From positions 1,178,001 through 1,242,000 of the forward strand of contig JACKEI010000001.1 of the NCBI GenBank assembly GCA_020633075.1: 64,000 nt of DNA, read 5' to 3'. Below, piece by piece: positions 16,960-27,220 of the stretch. Made by a program: the position numbers and the translations under genes. Numbering within the stretch: position 1 is the first letter of the stretch; every line of letters starts with the position of its first letter. Origin of the DNA: Sandaracinaceae bacterium (GTDB lineage Bacteria > Myxococcota_A > Polyangia > Polyangiales > Houyiibacteriaceae). The notes beneath the pieces were generated by a model. It saw only the letters and a list, made by a program, of their open reading frames with translations, was not told where the DNA came from and did no database searches.

Positions 16960-19872
16960 ATGACTCGAACCAAAGCTTCTCTCGACCGCGACCTCTTCCT
17001 TGCGGCGATGGTAGACGACGCGGCTGACGGCCACCGGGTGCTGTGGGTGGGCGACGCCCGCAGCCGGGGCCCGGCGGCGCTGGCGGAGCGCGCGGAGCGA
17101 GTGGTGGTCTTGGACACCGGAGACGGGGACTACGACGACAGCGACGACGCGGACGGCGTGCTGCTCGTGCGGCCGTTCTCGGACGGGCCGCCCAGCGACC
17201 CCTACGACGTGGCTGTGGTCGCCGAATTGTCGGTGTTTCGAAGCCTGCGGCCGGCCCTCGAGCGGCTCGAGCGCTTGGTCGGCGACGGCCTGTTGGTGCT
17301 CGTGACGGACCCCGAGCGCGGCCTCGACGCGGAGTTCGTTCAGGACTGTGTACGGGACGTGTTCGGCGCCGGTCGCTGGTTCGGCCAGAGCGGTTTCGTC
17401 GGAGACACCGTCGCGGAGCTCGGGGTCGACGCGATCGAGGGCGCCGCCGTGGACGCGGGCCTGCTGTTCGAGACCCCGCCGCTGCGTCGCTTCATTGCCG
17501 TGGTGGGCGCCGAGCGCGATCGGCTGCCGGGGTACTTGGTCGTCCAGACGTCCGCGAGCGACGCGGCGGCGTTCGGCGCAGCGGCCCACGAGTCCGAGGA
17601 TGACTTCGAGGACGAGGACGACTTCGAGGACGACGACGACGACGACGAGGACGACGAGGACGACGAGGACGAGGACGAGGCTGCCGGCACCCGACGGCAG
17701 AGCCGGCCCACGGATGCCGCCGACGAGGACGAGGAGCTCGAGGAGCTGCGCGAGCAGCTCGAAGCGTCCGAGGAATACGCCGAGGAAGTGGAGCGGGCTC
17801 TGGCCGCGCGCGACGCGTCGTTGGCGCGGGCGGAGGACGAGCTCGACAAGCTCCGTGACGAGCTGGCGCAGCTGACCGCGGCCCGAACCGGAGGTGGTAC
17901 AGGCTCGTCGGATCCGGGGTACGACGATCTCGAGGCCCGGCTGCGTGACGTCGGGCGCCGCGCGGCGGCGCTGGAACAAGAGGTCGAGCGGCGCGGCACG
18001 CTCGTGCGCGACGCGGTGGAAGAGGCCGCCCGTCTCCGACGCGCGCTCGGTCAGGCGCCCAGCGCAGGGGCGACACCGGCTGCGGCCGTGGGCCCGTCGG
18101 ATGGCGGCTCCCCGTCCCTCCAGGAACACGCCAGGCTGGCAGCCGAGCTGGACGCGGCGCGCTTCGAGAACGACTCCCTGCGCATCGCGCTCGATGGCGC
18201 GTCTGGCGCGCGGGCCGCCCAACAGGAGCTCGCTGAAGCGGAGCTCCGAGGGCGGGTGCGCGGGCTGCAGGCTCGGGTGGCGGAGGTGAGCGAGCTCTAC
18301 GACACCACTCGTGCGCGCCTGGCGCTGGCGGAGGCGGACGTCGTCGACGCCCAGGAGCGTGAGCGCAAGCTGATGTCCGAGATGGGCGAGCTGCGCGAGC
18401 GCTTCGAGTTCGAGCTCATTCGTGCCCGCAGCGCGGAGCGCGAGCCGACGGCTCTACCTGACGAGGTGCGCGCTCAGATCGCCGCGCTCGAGCGGAGCGA
18501 GGCGGGGCTGTCGAAGCGCGTTTCGGTCCTGTCACTACAGCTGGCAGCGGCTCGCGACCTGGCGACGGACGCGCCCTTCGAGGGCCGGATCCGGGCGTTG
18601 CAGGGCGAGGTTGCCGGGTTGCGCATGAGGCTGGACGAGCGCGAGCGCGCGCTCACCGACATCCGTCGCGTGGGGGTTGCGGCTGCGGCGGTGCCGTCGG
18701 ACGTGGGCGCGGGCGAGGTTTCCGTCGCCGTCGAGACCGAGCTCGGTGCGCAGCTGCGCGCGGCCAGCGACGCCATCGCCACGCTGCGCACGCAGCTGGG
18801 GCTCAAGGACGGGCTCATCACGCGCCTGCAGCTGGAGCTCAGCGACAACGAGACCGTGGCGCGCACGAGCGAGGCGGACGCACACCGCCTGCGCGAGGAG
18901 AACGAGCGGATGCGCGAGGCGCTGCTGCTCGCGTCCACGGCCGTCGACGAGCGCGACGCGCTCCGGCGCGAGAACGAGGCGCTGTCCAAGAGCATGGTGG
19001 AGCCGGGCCGCATCCAGGCGCTGGAGCGGGCTCGCGACGAGGCCAAGGCGGCCGCGGAGGCCGCGCTGCAAGAGCTGCTCGCGGCGCGGGCGGAGACCAA
19101 GAAGCACGCCGCGGCATCGGACGCGAGTGAAGCGCTCAAGGCGGAGCGCGACGTCCTGCTGGGTCGGGTCGCCCAGTCCATCCAGGCCCGCGACGAAGCT
19201 CGCTTGGCCCTGAAGGAGACACAGGAGATCCTCGCGTCGGTGAACTTCGGCGACGGGGCGCCCCGCTCCACCACAGCGGTTGGCATCGACGCACCGAGCG
19301 ACGAAGACGACATCGACCCCGTGTCCGGACAGAGTCCCGAGGCCCAGGACGCGGTGGCGGCGTACTTGGAGCGGCTCCAGACGCTGGAGAGTGAGCTGGC
19401 GGGTCAGGAGACGCTCATGCGCTCCCTCACGGCGCAGCTCGAAGAGCGTGACGACCGGATCCGCGCGCTCGACCGCCGCCTGGCCGGGGCGTCTCCGGCG
19501 GGGTCCGAAGAGGAAGCCTCGAAGCGCACCTTGCTCGAGCTGGAGGAGCGGGTGGCGCGGCTGAGTGAGGAGCTCCACAACGAGCGCTCGACCCGCTTGA
19601 CCGCGCAGCGACGCGCCGAGCAGCTGGAGCGCAGCGTCGAGGCGTCGGCCGACATCGCAGAGATGGCCGCGCGCCTGAAGGCTCGCGAGGGAGACCTGGG
19701 TGCCGCCGAGGCGCGGGCGAAGTCGGCGCAGCGCGACGTGGAGAGCCTGCGGGCGGTCCTGCGCGAGGCCAGCGCTGGCGTGGAGGCGTTGCTGTCTTCG
19801 GCCACGGCGGGAGGGGACCCGGTGACCGCGCAGCGGCTGGGTGAGCTCCTCACGCAGCTGGGACGCTTCTAA
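16960..19872 (+). CDS. Rossmann-like domain plus acidic linker plus long coiled coil; unknown function
   Basis: A 970-residue protein not recognised as a named family. Residues about 20-205 look like a degenerate class I methyltransferase-type Rossmann domain: RVLWVGDARSRGPAALAE is a motif-I-like strand-loop, VVVLD an acidic strand end, and DPYDVAVVAELSVFRSLRPA plus LLVLVTDPE later strands. A near-pure Asp/Glu stretch spans residues about 213-240. The remaining 700 residues are a continuous coiled coil with a few loops (near 310, 370, 580 and 770). No membrane segment or signal peptide is visible, so it is probably cytoplasmic. It is followed after 32 bases by a kinase gene. A scaffold role regulated by that kinase is a possibility only. 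Confidence 0.7.
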   Translation: MTRTKASLDRDLFLAAMVDDAADGHRVLWVGDARSRGPAALAERAERVVVLDTGDGDYDDSDDADGVLLVRPFSDGPPSDPYDVAVVAELSVFRSLRPALERLERLVGDGLLVLVTDPERGLDAEFVQDCVRDVFGAGRWFGQSGFVGDTVAELGVDAIEGAAVDAGLLFETPPLRRFIAVVGAERDRLPGYLVVQTSASDAAAFGAAAHESEDDFEDEDDFEDDDDDDEDDEDDEDEDEAAGTRRQSRPTDAADEDEELEELREQLEASEEYAEEVERALAARDASLARAEDELDKLRDELAQLTAARTGGGTGSSDPGYDDLEARLRDVGRRAAALEQEVERRGTLVRDAVEEAARLRRALGQAPSAGATPAAAVGPSDGGSPSLQEHARLAAELDAARFENDSLRIALDGASGARAAQQELAEAELRGRVRGLQARVAEVSELYDTTRARLALAEADVVDAQERERKLMSEMGELRERFEFELIRARSAEREPTALPDEVRAQIAALERSEAGLSKRVSVLSLQLAAARDLATDAPFEGRIRALQGEVAGLRMRLDERERALTDIRRVGVAAAAVPSDVGAGEVSVAVETELGAQLRAASDAIATLRTQLGLKDGLITRLQLELSDNETVARTSEADAHRLREENERMREALLLASTAVDERDALRRENEALSKSMVEPGRIQALERARDEAKAAAEAALQELLAARAETKKHAAASDASEALKAERDVLLGRVAQSIQARDEARLALKETQEILASVNFGDGAPRSTTAVGIDAPSDEDDIDPVSGQSPEAQDAVAAYLERLQTLESELAGQETLMRSLTAQLEERDDRIRALDRRLAGASPAGSEEEASKRTLLELEERVARLSEELHNERSTRLTAQRRAEQLERSVEASADIAEMAARLKAREGDLGAAEARAKSAQRDVESLRAVLREASAGVEALLSSATAGGDPVTAQRLGELLTQLGRF

Positions 19873-19904
19873 CACCCCCCTCGTGAGTGGTAGGCTCCGC
19901 CGAC

Positions 19905-21812
19905 ATGGCCCAGGACTCGGTGGAACCCGGCGCGTCGACGCTGAACGGGACGCTTGTCGCGGACAAGTATCAGATCCTCGAGGCCGTAGCGTCCGGTGGC
20001 ATGGGCACCGTGTACCGGGCGCGTCACCTGCAGCTCGACCGCGACGTCGCGATCAAGCTCATGCACGCACGGCACTTCGACAATCGTGAGTACATGGCGC
20101 GCTTCCGCCTCGAGGCCCAGAAGGCGGCCGGGCTGGAGCACCCTGGGATCGTGGAGGTGCGGGACTTCGGCGAGGACCCGGTGCTCGGGCCGTACCTGGA
20201 GATGGAGCTCCTGTCGGGGTTCTCGTTGCGTGAGCTCCTCCAGGCGGTGGGGCCGCTGCCGATCGAGGTCGTCGTTCACTGCATTGGAGAGTGCCTGGCC
20301 GCGCTGCACTACGCGCACGGCAAGGGCATCCTCCACCGGGATCTCAAGCCCGCCAACCTCTTCGTGGCCCGGGTTGGGGACTCGTTTCAGACCAAGATCC
20401 TGGACTTCGGACTCGCCAAGGCGATGCTCGGCGACTCCTCCGCCACAGCCCAAGAGACGCTGACCAAGACCGGGGTGGTGCTGGGCACGCTCACGTACAT
20501 GAGCCCTGAGCACTTCGCGGACTTCAAGTCGGTCGACCGCCGCACCGACCTGTACTCGCTCGCGGCGAGCGCGTACGAGCTGCTCACGGGCAGGCCGGTC
20601 GTGAGCGGTCACTCGTTCATCGAGTGCGTGGACAAGGTGTCCCGCGGTCTTCATCGGCAGCACCCGGCGGAGCTGCGGCCAGCCATCTCGCATGAGCTGG
20701 ACGCCGTGATCGCACGTGCGCTGCGAGTCTCACCGGATGATCGCTTCGAAGATGCCGAGGCCATGCGGGTCGCACTGGCGGCATGTGTCCGCGACCCGGG
20801 TGAGGCGCACCGCACGCTGCAGCGGCTGGTGGTCGTCGAGGACGCGCTCTCGAAGCCGCGCCACCGACCCACACCCGACCAACTGGCGGACGACGCGCTC
20901 GGCTTCCGCATGGAGGTCGGCGACGACGACCCGACCCTGATGGGGCGCCCCGTCTTCGATGACGACGACGCGCCGACGACCATCGCGGCCTCTCCCGTCG
21001 AGCTAGAGGGTCTCACGGTGCACGTGTCCGACTCCCTGCGCCCGGCGGCGGCCGGGCTCGAGGGGGATCTGCTCGCGCAGCCAACCAGCACGGCGCCCCC
21101 TGCGGCCCTCGTGACCCTTCCCGGCAGACCGGCCCGTCGCCGAAGGATCCCAGGGACGCTCGGTGGCGCCCCCATCTGGTTCTGGGCCGCTGCGCTCGGG
21201 CTCGTGATCGTGCTCGTGTCCATCGTGCTCGCGCGGCGCGCTCCGCCCACTGCGTCGCCGCCACCACCTGCGGTAGCAGGGCAGGGCAGCGCTTCGCAGG
21301 CGCCGAACACGGCGGACGACACCGTGCTGGTCGCACCCGCTGACGGGGAGGGCGCGTCGCTGGAGCAGACCGAGCCCGAAGAGGCGACGAGCGGGGCCAC
21401 CGACGACGAGGCCGCGGGGGATGAGCCCGCACTCGACGGGACGAGCGCCGAGGGGGGCTCGGCTCCGGTTCACGTACAGGAAGGTTCGCCGACGGGTCCG
21501 AGCGCCGGCCCAGCCGCGGCCGACGCGCCTCGGCGTGTGCGAGGCAGGCCTCCCGAGACCGACGAGGCAGCGGAGGGCACCGTCGGCGCAGGGGAAGTCG
21601 CAGCGACGACCCTCGACATCAACACGATCCCGGCGGCGCGTGTCTTCCTCGACGGGGAGGACACGGGGCGGCGGACCCCGGTGCGAGGCCTGCGCGTCAG
21701 CCCTGGACGGCACGTGGTCGAGCTGCGTGTCGGCGCGACATCGCATCGCTACCCTGTGGTAGCGTTGCCCGGTGAATCCGTGCGCCTCTTCCGCGTGCTA
21801 CCCACCGAGTAG
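19905..21812 (+). CDS. Ser/Thr protein kinase with transmembrane helix and C-terminal PEGA domain
   Basis: A 635-residue Hanks-type kinase. The kinase core includes the Gly-rich loop VASGGMGTVY (about 28-37), Lys51, HRDLKPAN with catalytic Asp146 and DFG with Asp167. A Pro/Asp-rich linker precedes a membrane helix at about 426-446, then a Ala/Glu/Pro-rich extracytoplasmic stretch and a PEGA domain (about 568-632, LDINTIPAARVFLDGEDTG...TPV). The kinase faces the cytoplasm and PEGA the periplasm. The ATG at 19905 was preferred over a GTG 18 bases upstream. Its last 41 bases overlap the start of the TonB receptor gene, and it follows the coiled-coil gene by 32 bases, so the three form one unit. 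Confidence 0.93.
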   Translation: MAQDSVEPGASTLNGTLVADKYQILEAVASGGMGTVYRARHLQLDRDVAIKLMHARHFDNREYMARFRLEAQKAAGLEHPGIVEVRDFGEDPVLGPYLEMELLSGFSLRELLQAVGPLPIEVVVHCIGECLAALHYAHGKGILHRDLKPANLFVARVGDSFQTKILDFGLAKAMLGDSSATAQETLTKTGVVLGTLTYMSPEHFADFKSVDRRTDLYSLAASAYELLTGRPVVSGHSFIECVDKVSRGLHRQHPAELRPAISHELDAVIARALRVSPDDRFEDAEAMRVALAACVRDPGEAHRTLQRLVVVEDALSKPRHRPTPDQLADDALGFRMEVGDDDPTLMGRPVFDDDDAPTTIAASPVELEGLTVHVSDSLRPAAAGLEGDLLAQPTSTAPPAALVTLPGRPARRRRIPGTLGGAPIWFWAAALGLVIVLVSIVLARRAPPTASPPPPAVAGQGSASQAPNTADDTVLVAPADGEGASLEQTEPEEATSGATDDEAAGDEPALDGTSAEGGSAPVHVQEGSPTGPSAGPAAADAPRRVRGRPPETDEAAEGTVGAGEVAATTLDINTIPAARVFLDGEDTGRRTPVRGLRVSPGRHVVELRVGATSHRYPVVALPGESVRLFRVLPTE

Positions 21813-24255
21813 GGTCGTCGCCGCGCTGCGGTGGCTGGTGGCACTCGCGCTGACGCTGGTCGCGCTCTCGGTCCCCAAGCTGGCCCGCGCCGACGAGCGC
21901 ACGGAGGCGCGGCGCCTCTTCCGCGCCGGGATGGACCTCGTGCAGCGCGGTGACCCGACGGGTATCGAGTCGCTGGAGGAGGCGTACGAGATCCTCCCGC
22001 ACCCGCACGTGCTGTACAATATCGCGCGCGCCTACGCGGAGTTCGGGCGCTACAGCGAGAGCATCGAGGCCTTCGAGCGCTACCTCGAGTGGGACCCGGA
22101 CGACGCCGTGGAGGTGACCGAGTTCATCGCCAGCATGCGCGAGATCCTCGCTCGGGAGGCGCAGCGTGGCGAGCCCTCCGTGACCGAGCCAGCCGATCCC
22201 GCGACTGGGGCGACCGAACCCGCCGAGCTCGGTGGCGCTGCGCCGCGCCCGACCACGACCGAGCGCGTGGGCGAGCTGCGGGGCACCCAGCGGGCCGACG
22301 GCGTGTACGAAGAGCAAGTCGTCTCGGCCTCGCGCTTCGTGGAGTCGTCCGTGTCCGCGCCCAGCTCCACCACGGTCATCACCGCGCAAGACATCCGCAT
22401 GAGCGGGCTCCAGACGCTGGCCGACGTCCTACGCCGCGCGGTCGGCGTGGAGGTGATGGCCCTCAGTCCCGGCGACCAGCAGGTCTCGATTCGCGGTCTG
22501 AATCAGCGTCAGTCCAACAAAGTGCTGGTCTTCATCGACGGGCGGTCGGTGTACATCGACTCGCTCGGGTCCACGTTCTGGAACGTGCTCCCCATCGGCT
22601 TGGACGACATCGAGCGCATCGAGATCATCCGTGGAGCCGCGTCGGCCGTGTATGGTGCGGACGCCTTCTCGGGTCTCATCAACATCATCACGCGCACGCC
22701 CGGAGAGGGCGGCTCGCACGTCTCCGTGGTGGGTGGCAGCCGGGGCACGGCCCGCGCCGAGGTCGTCGCTCACGGGCGCCAGAGCGTCGCCTCGTTCCGC
22801 GTGGCGGGTGGCTATGGCCAAGCCGATCAGTTCGAGCTCGAAGCCAGCCCGGCACGCGTCGACCAAGTCGTCCCCAGCCTCGACCCCGAGATGGCCCGGC
22901 GCAGCATCTGGTTTCGCGGCGACACTCGCCTGAATCTCGGGCGCGGCTACGCGCTGGAGCTGGGTACCGGGGTCAGTCTCAATCGCCTCAGTCAGTATGG
23001 GATCGGTCGCCTGCGGCAGCTCTTCATAGATGAATTCATCTTCGCTCAGACGTACATGACACTGACCACCCCGGCCGGTGTCACTGCGCGCGTGTTCTGG
23101 AACATGGAGACGGCCGACGCGCAGCTGGCGGTGGAGCCCCCCGCCGCCGTGCCGCTGCAGACCCGGGATCTCGAGACCCACATCGCCGACGCGGACATCA
23201 ACTACCGCACACGCTTTCATCTCGGCGTCGACCACAACGCGGCTGTGGGCGTGAGCTACCGCTGGAAGTCCATCGTCTGGAACTGGCTGGACGCCAGTCA
23301 CACGCAGAACCACGTCGCGGCGTACCTGACCGACACGATGCAGCTGCGCCGCGACCTCCAGGCCGTCGTCAACTTTCGTCTAGACCGCCACCCGCTCTTG
23401 CGGCGCGTCCAGTACAGCCCGCGTCTCGCGCTGCTCTACCAACCCACCGAGCGCTCGTCGCTGCGCGGCACCTTTGGCCTCGCGTTCCGGAGCCCGACCT
23501 TCCTCGAGTCCTATGTCGACCTGCCCGTCTCGGTGCCCGGGCTGCGCGGCGTCTCGGCCCTCTCGCTCGGGAACGAGCGCCTCGACCCAGAGCGCATGTG
23601 GACCACCGAGATCGGCTACCGCAACCAGGACTCGGACTACTTCGCGCTGGAGGTGACGGCCTACGTGAACCTCGTGGACGACGCCATCGTGTCGAGCGAG
23701 GTGAGCGCGTTCACGCTGGCGGACTACGGCTCGGGGACGGCGAGCTACTCCGACGAGATCGCCGCCTTCAGCGTCGGGCAAGTTCGCAACCAGAACGAAG
23801 CCGCGCGCTTCCGCCAGCTGGGTGCCGAGGTGGGCGTGCGCTTCTTCCCAGTGCGCGGCCTGGACGTCTACGGCAACTACAGCCTGCACGACACGCGGGC
23901 CGTGGGCGGCGTGGCGGCCGTGGGGCGCGAGAACGACCAGCGCACCAGTCGCCACAAGCTGAACCTGGGCCTGCAGTACCGCGCTCCCTTTGGGCTCGAC
24001 CTGAGCGCGGACTTCCACTGGGTCAGCTCGCAGCTGTGGGTGATGACCATCCCGGACGTCGAGTCCGGGGCCAGCTTCGGAGCCTTCCCGCTCCCGGCCT
24101 ATGCGCTGCTCAACGCCCGCGTCGGGTATCGCCTCCTGGACGGTCGGCTGCAGCTCGGCGTGGTGGGCACCAACCTCGTCGATCCGCGGCACCGTGAGCA
24201 CCCTCTCGGCCAGCGCGTCGACCGCCGCGTCCTGGGGACCGTCAACCTGGGCTTC
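21772..24255 (+). CDS. TonB-dependent receptor with N-terminal TPR segment; natural stop missing
   Basis: An outer-membrane receptor of about 828 residues up to the expected C-terminal Phe. The GTG start lies inside the kinase gene. A signal peptide (to LARA near residue 40) precedes a TPR-like helical region (about 45-130, RRLFRAG...YNIARAYAEFGRY). The plug follows (about 180-310), with EQVVSASRFVESSVSAPS as the entry segment, SIRGLNQRQSNKVLVFIDG and IERIEIIRGAASAVYGADAF. A 22-strand-type barrel ends in VLGTVNLGF, the usual aromatic terminus. No stop follows Phe at 24253-24255; the frame continues to 26424. The ligand is unknown: TPR-plug receptors in this lineage are not characterised, and no siderophore or cobalamin context is present. 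Confidence 0.85.
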
Positions 24256-24264
24256 CGACGCAGA

Positions 24265-24298
24265 AAGGGCGCAGTCGCGGTGTGCGAGCTGCGCCCTT
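24265..24298. terminator. Hairpin between convergent TonB receptor and groEL
   Basis: AAGGGCGCAG (24265-24274) pairs perfectly with CTGCGCCCTT (24289-24298). The inner TCGC/GCGA extends the stem to about 14 bp with one bulge and a 5-base loop. It lies 56 bases past the groEL stop on the other strand and 10 bases past the receptor's terminal Phe codon, so it could end both transcripts. The flanking A and T are short, so strength is uncertain. Confidence 0.6.
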
Positions 24299-24354
24299 GC
24301 TGCGATGGTGCGTCCGACCGAGCTCGAGGCCCGGTCAGACGCTACGCGCTGGCC

Positions 24355-25974
<1,620 letters not shown>

Positions 25975-25985
25975 GATGTCTTCGC

Positions 25986-26276
25986 TCAGCTTTCGATGAC
26001 GCCGAGGATGTCGTCCTCGCGCAGGATGAGATGGTCATCGCCGTCGATCTTGACGTCGGTGCCCGAGTACTTGGCGAAGAGGACCGTGTCCCCCTTCTTG
26101 ACATCGAGAGCCCGCATCTCGCCGGTCTCGAGGAGCTTGCCAGCGCCGACGGCGATGACCTTGCCGCGCTGCGGCTTCTCCGTGGCCGTCGCGGGGATGA
26201 AGATTCCCCCGGCGGTCTTGGTCTCTTCCTCCACGCGCTTGACGAGCACGCGATCATACAAAGGACGTACGCCCAT
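25986..26276 (-). CDS. groES: Co-chaperonin GroES
   Basis: The 96-residue heptameric lid of the GroEL chamber. The start MGVRPLYDRVLVKRVEEE, the mobile loop KTAGGIFIPATATEKP and the end DDHLILREDDILGVIE match the family over its full length. The ATG at 26276 has a GAGG 7 bases ahead; an upstream in-frame start at 26345 lies inside the CIRCE operator and is not used. groEL follows 11 bases downstream. Confidence 0.97.
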   Translation of the reverse strand: MGVRPLYDRVLVKRVEEETKTAGGIFIPATATEKPQRGKVIAVGAGKLLETGEMRALDVKKGDTVLFAKYSGTDVKIDGDDHLILREDDILGVIES

Positions 26277-26338
26277 GAAATTACCTCGAAATTGGTGTTG
26301 GAGAGGACCCGCTCCCAGGCGGGGTGGCCCGTTTCGGG

Positions 26339-26365
26339 CTAGCACTCACGCAGGGAGACTGCTGA
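26339..26365 (-). promoter_or_regulatory. CIRCE operator of groES-groEL
   Basis: CTAGCACTC, a 9-base spacer, then GACTGCTGA. Against the CIRCE consensus TTAGCACTC-N9-GAGTGCTAA the left arm matches 8 of 9 and the right arm 7 of 9, and the spacer length is exact. It lies 62 bases ahead of the groES ATG, so repression by HrcA is expected. No hrcA gene lies in the window. Confidence 0.85.
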
Positions 26366-26376
26366 TAGGGAGCGCC

Positions 26377-26404
26377 ACATTAACCAGACTCGGCAGGGTG
26401 TCAA
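26377..26404 (-). promoter_or_regulatory. Housekeeping-type promoter for groES-groEL
   Basis: On the minus strand, a perfect TTGACA at 26404-26399, a 16-base spacer and TAATGT at 26382-26377 form a -35/-10 pair. The predicted start point falls at or next to the CIRCE operator, a standard arrangement for HrcA control. The -10 is weak (3 of 6). Confidence 0.6.
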
Positions 26405-26506
26405 CAGGGGGTGCCCAAGTCTGACGCCGTCGCTGGAGCGACCGAAGTGTCATCGGATGTCGCCTTCACGGTGTCAGTCACGCGGCCAACGCGGTACACT
26501 CGCCGC

Positions 26507-27220
26507 GTGCCCCTCGTCTCGCACGGCCGTCGTGAATTGCAGCTCAAGCTCGTCTACTACGGGCCGGGGCTCGGTGGAAAGACCACCAACCTCTCGCACA
26601 TTCACGGTCACAGCCGGGCCGACCACCGTGGCAAGCTCATCTCGCTGATGACCGAAGCGGAGCGCACGCTCTTCTTCGACTTGCTGCCCATGGAGCTCGG
26701 GCTGTTCCGCGACTACCGCGTGCGCCTGCACCTCTGTACCGTCCCCGGGCAGATCGCCCTCGACACCACGCGGCAGCTGGTGCTGCGCAACGTCGACGGG
26801 ATCGTGTTCGTGGTGGACAGTCAGCGGGAGCGCATGGAGGCGAACCACGAGAGCATCCGGAACCTGTGGGAGAACCTGCGTCTGCAGGGCGACGACCCCG
26901 ACCGGATGCCCATGGTGGTCCAGTACAACAAGCGCGACCTCCCCGGAGCGACGCCCGTCGCCGACCTGCGGCGCGAGCTGTCCATCCCCGACGGGATCCC
27001 GGAGTTCGAGGCTTCCGCCGTGGACGGGGTCGGCGTGTTCGAGACGCTCAAGGGCATCACGCGGGAGTGCCTGAAGCTCATCCCGGACCCGTCCCGCCTG
27101 CCGGAGGGGCGCACGGACTCCATCATTCCGGACAAGAGGCCGAGCATGCTCCCCGAAGGAGGCGCGGCGGTGCGCGTCCCGACGGCACCCAAAGTCCCGG
27201 AATTCAGCGGACCGACATGA
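26507..27220 (+). CDS. MglA-like small GTPase
   Basis: A 237-residue Ras-like GTPase of the bacterial MglA group, which sets cell polarity in gliding myxobacteria. The P-loop is YYGPGLGGKTTN (about residues 15-26). The switch region has TLFFDLLP, and the G3 motif is TVPGQ instead of DxxGQ, as in MglA. The G4 motif is NKRDLPG. After the G domain come about 55 residues rich in Pro, Glu and Arg. Two GTG starts are possible; 26507 gives MPLVSHGRRELQLKLVYYG, the usual length before the P-loop, whereas 26411 adds 32 Ser/Thr-rich residues. The next gene starts within its stop codon (ATGA). No mglB gene is adjacent. Confidence 0.88.
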   Translation: MPLVSHGRRELQLKLVYYGPGLGGKTTNLSHIHGHSRADHRGKLISLMTEAERTLFFDLLPMELGLFRDYRVRLHLCTVPGQIALDTTRQLVLRNVDGIVFVVDSQRERMEANHESIRNLWENLRLQGDDPDRMPMVVQYNKRDLPGATPVADLRRELSIPDGIPEFEASAVDGVGVFETLKGITRECLKLIPDPSRLPEGRTDSIIPDKRPSMLPEGGAAVRVPTAPKVPEFSGPT

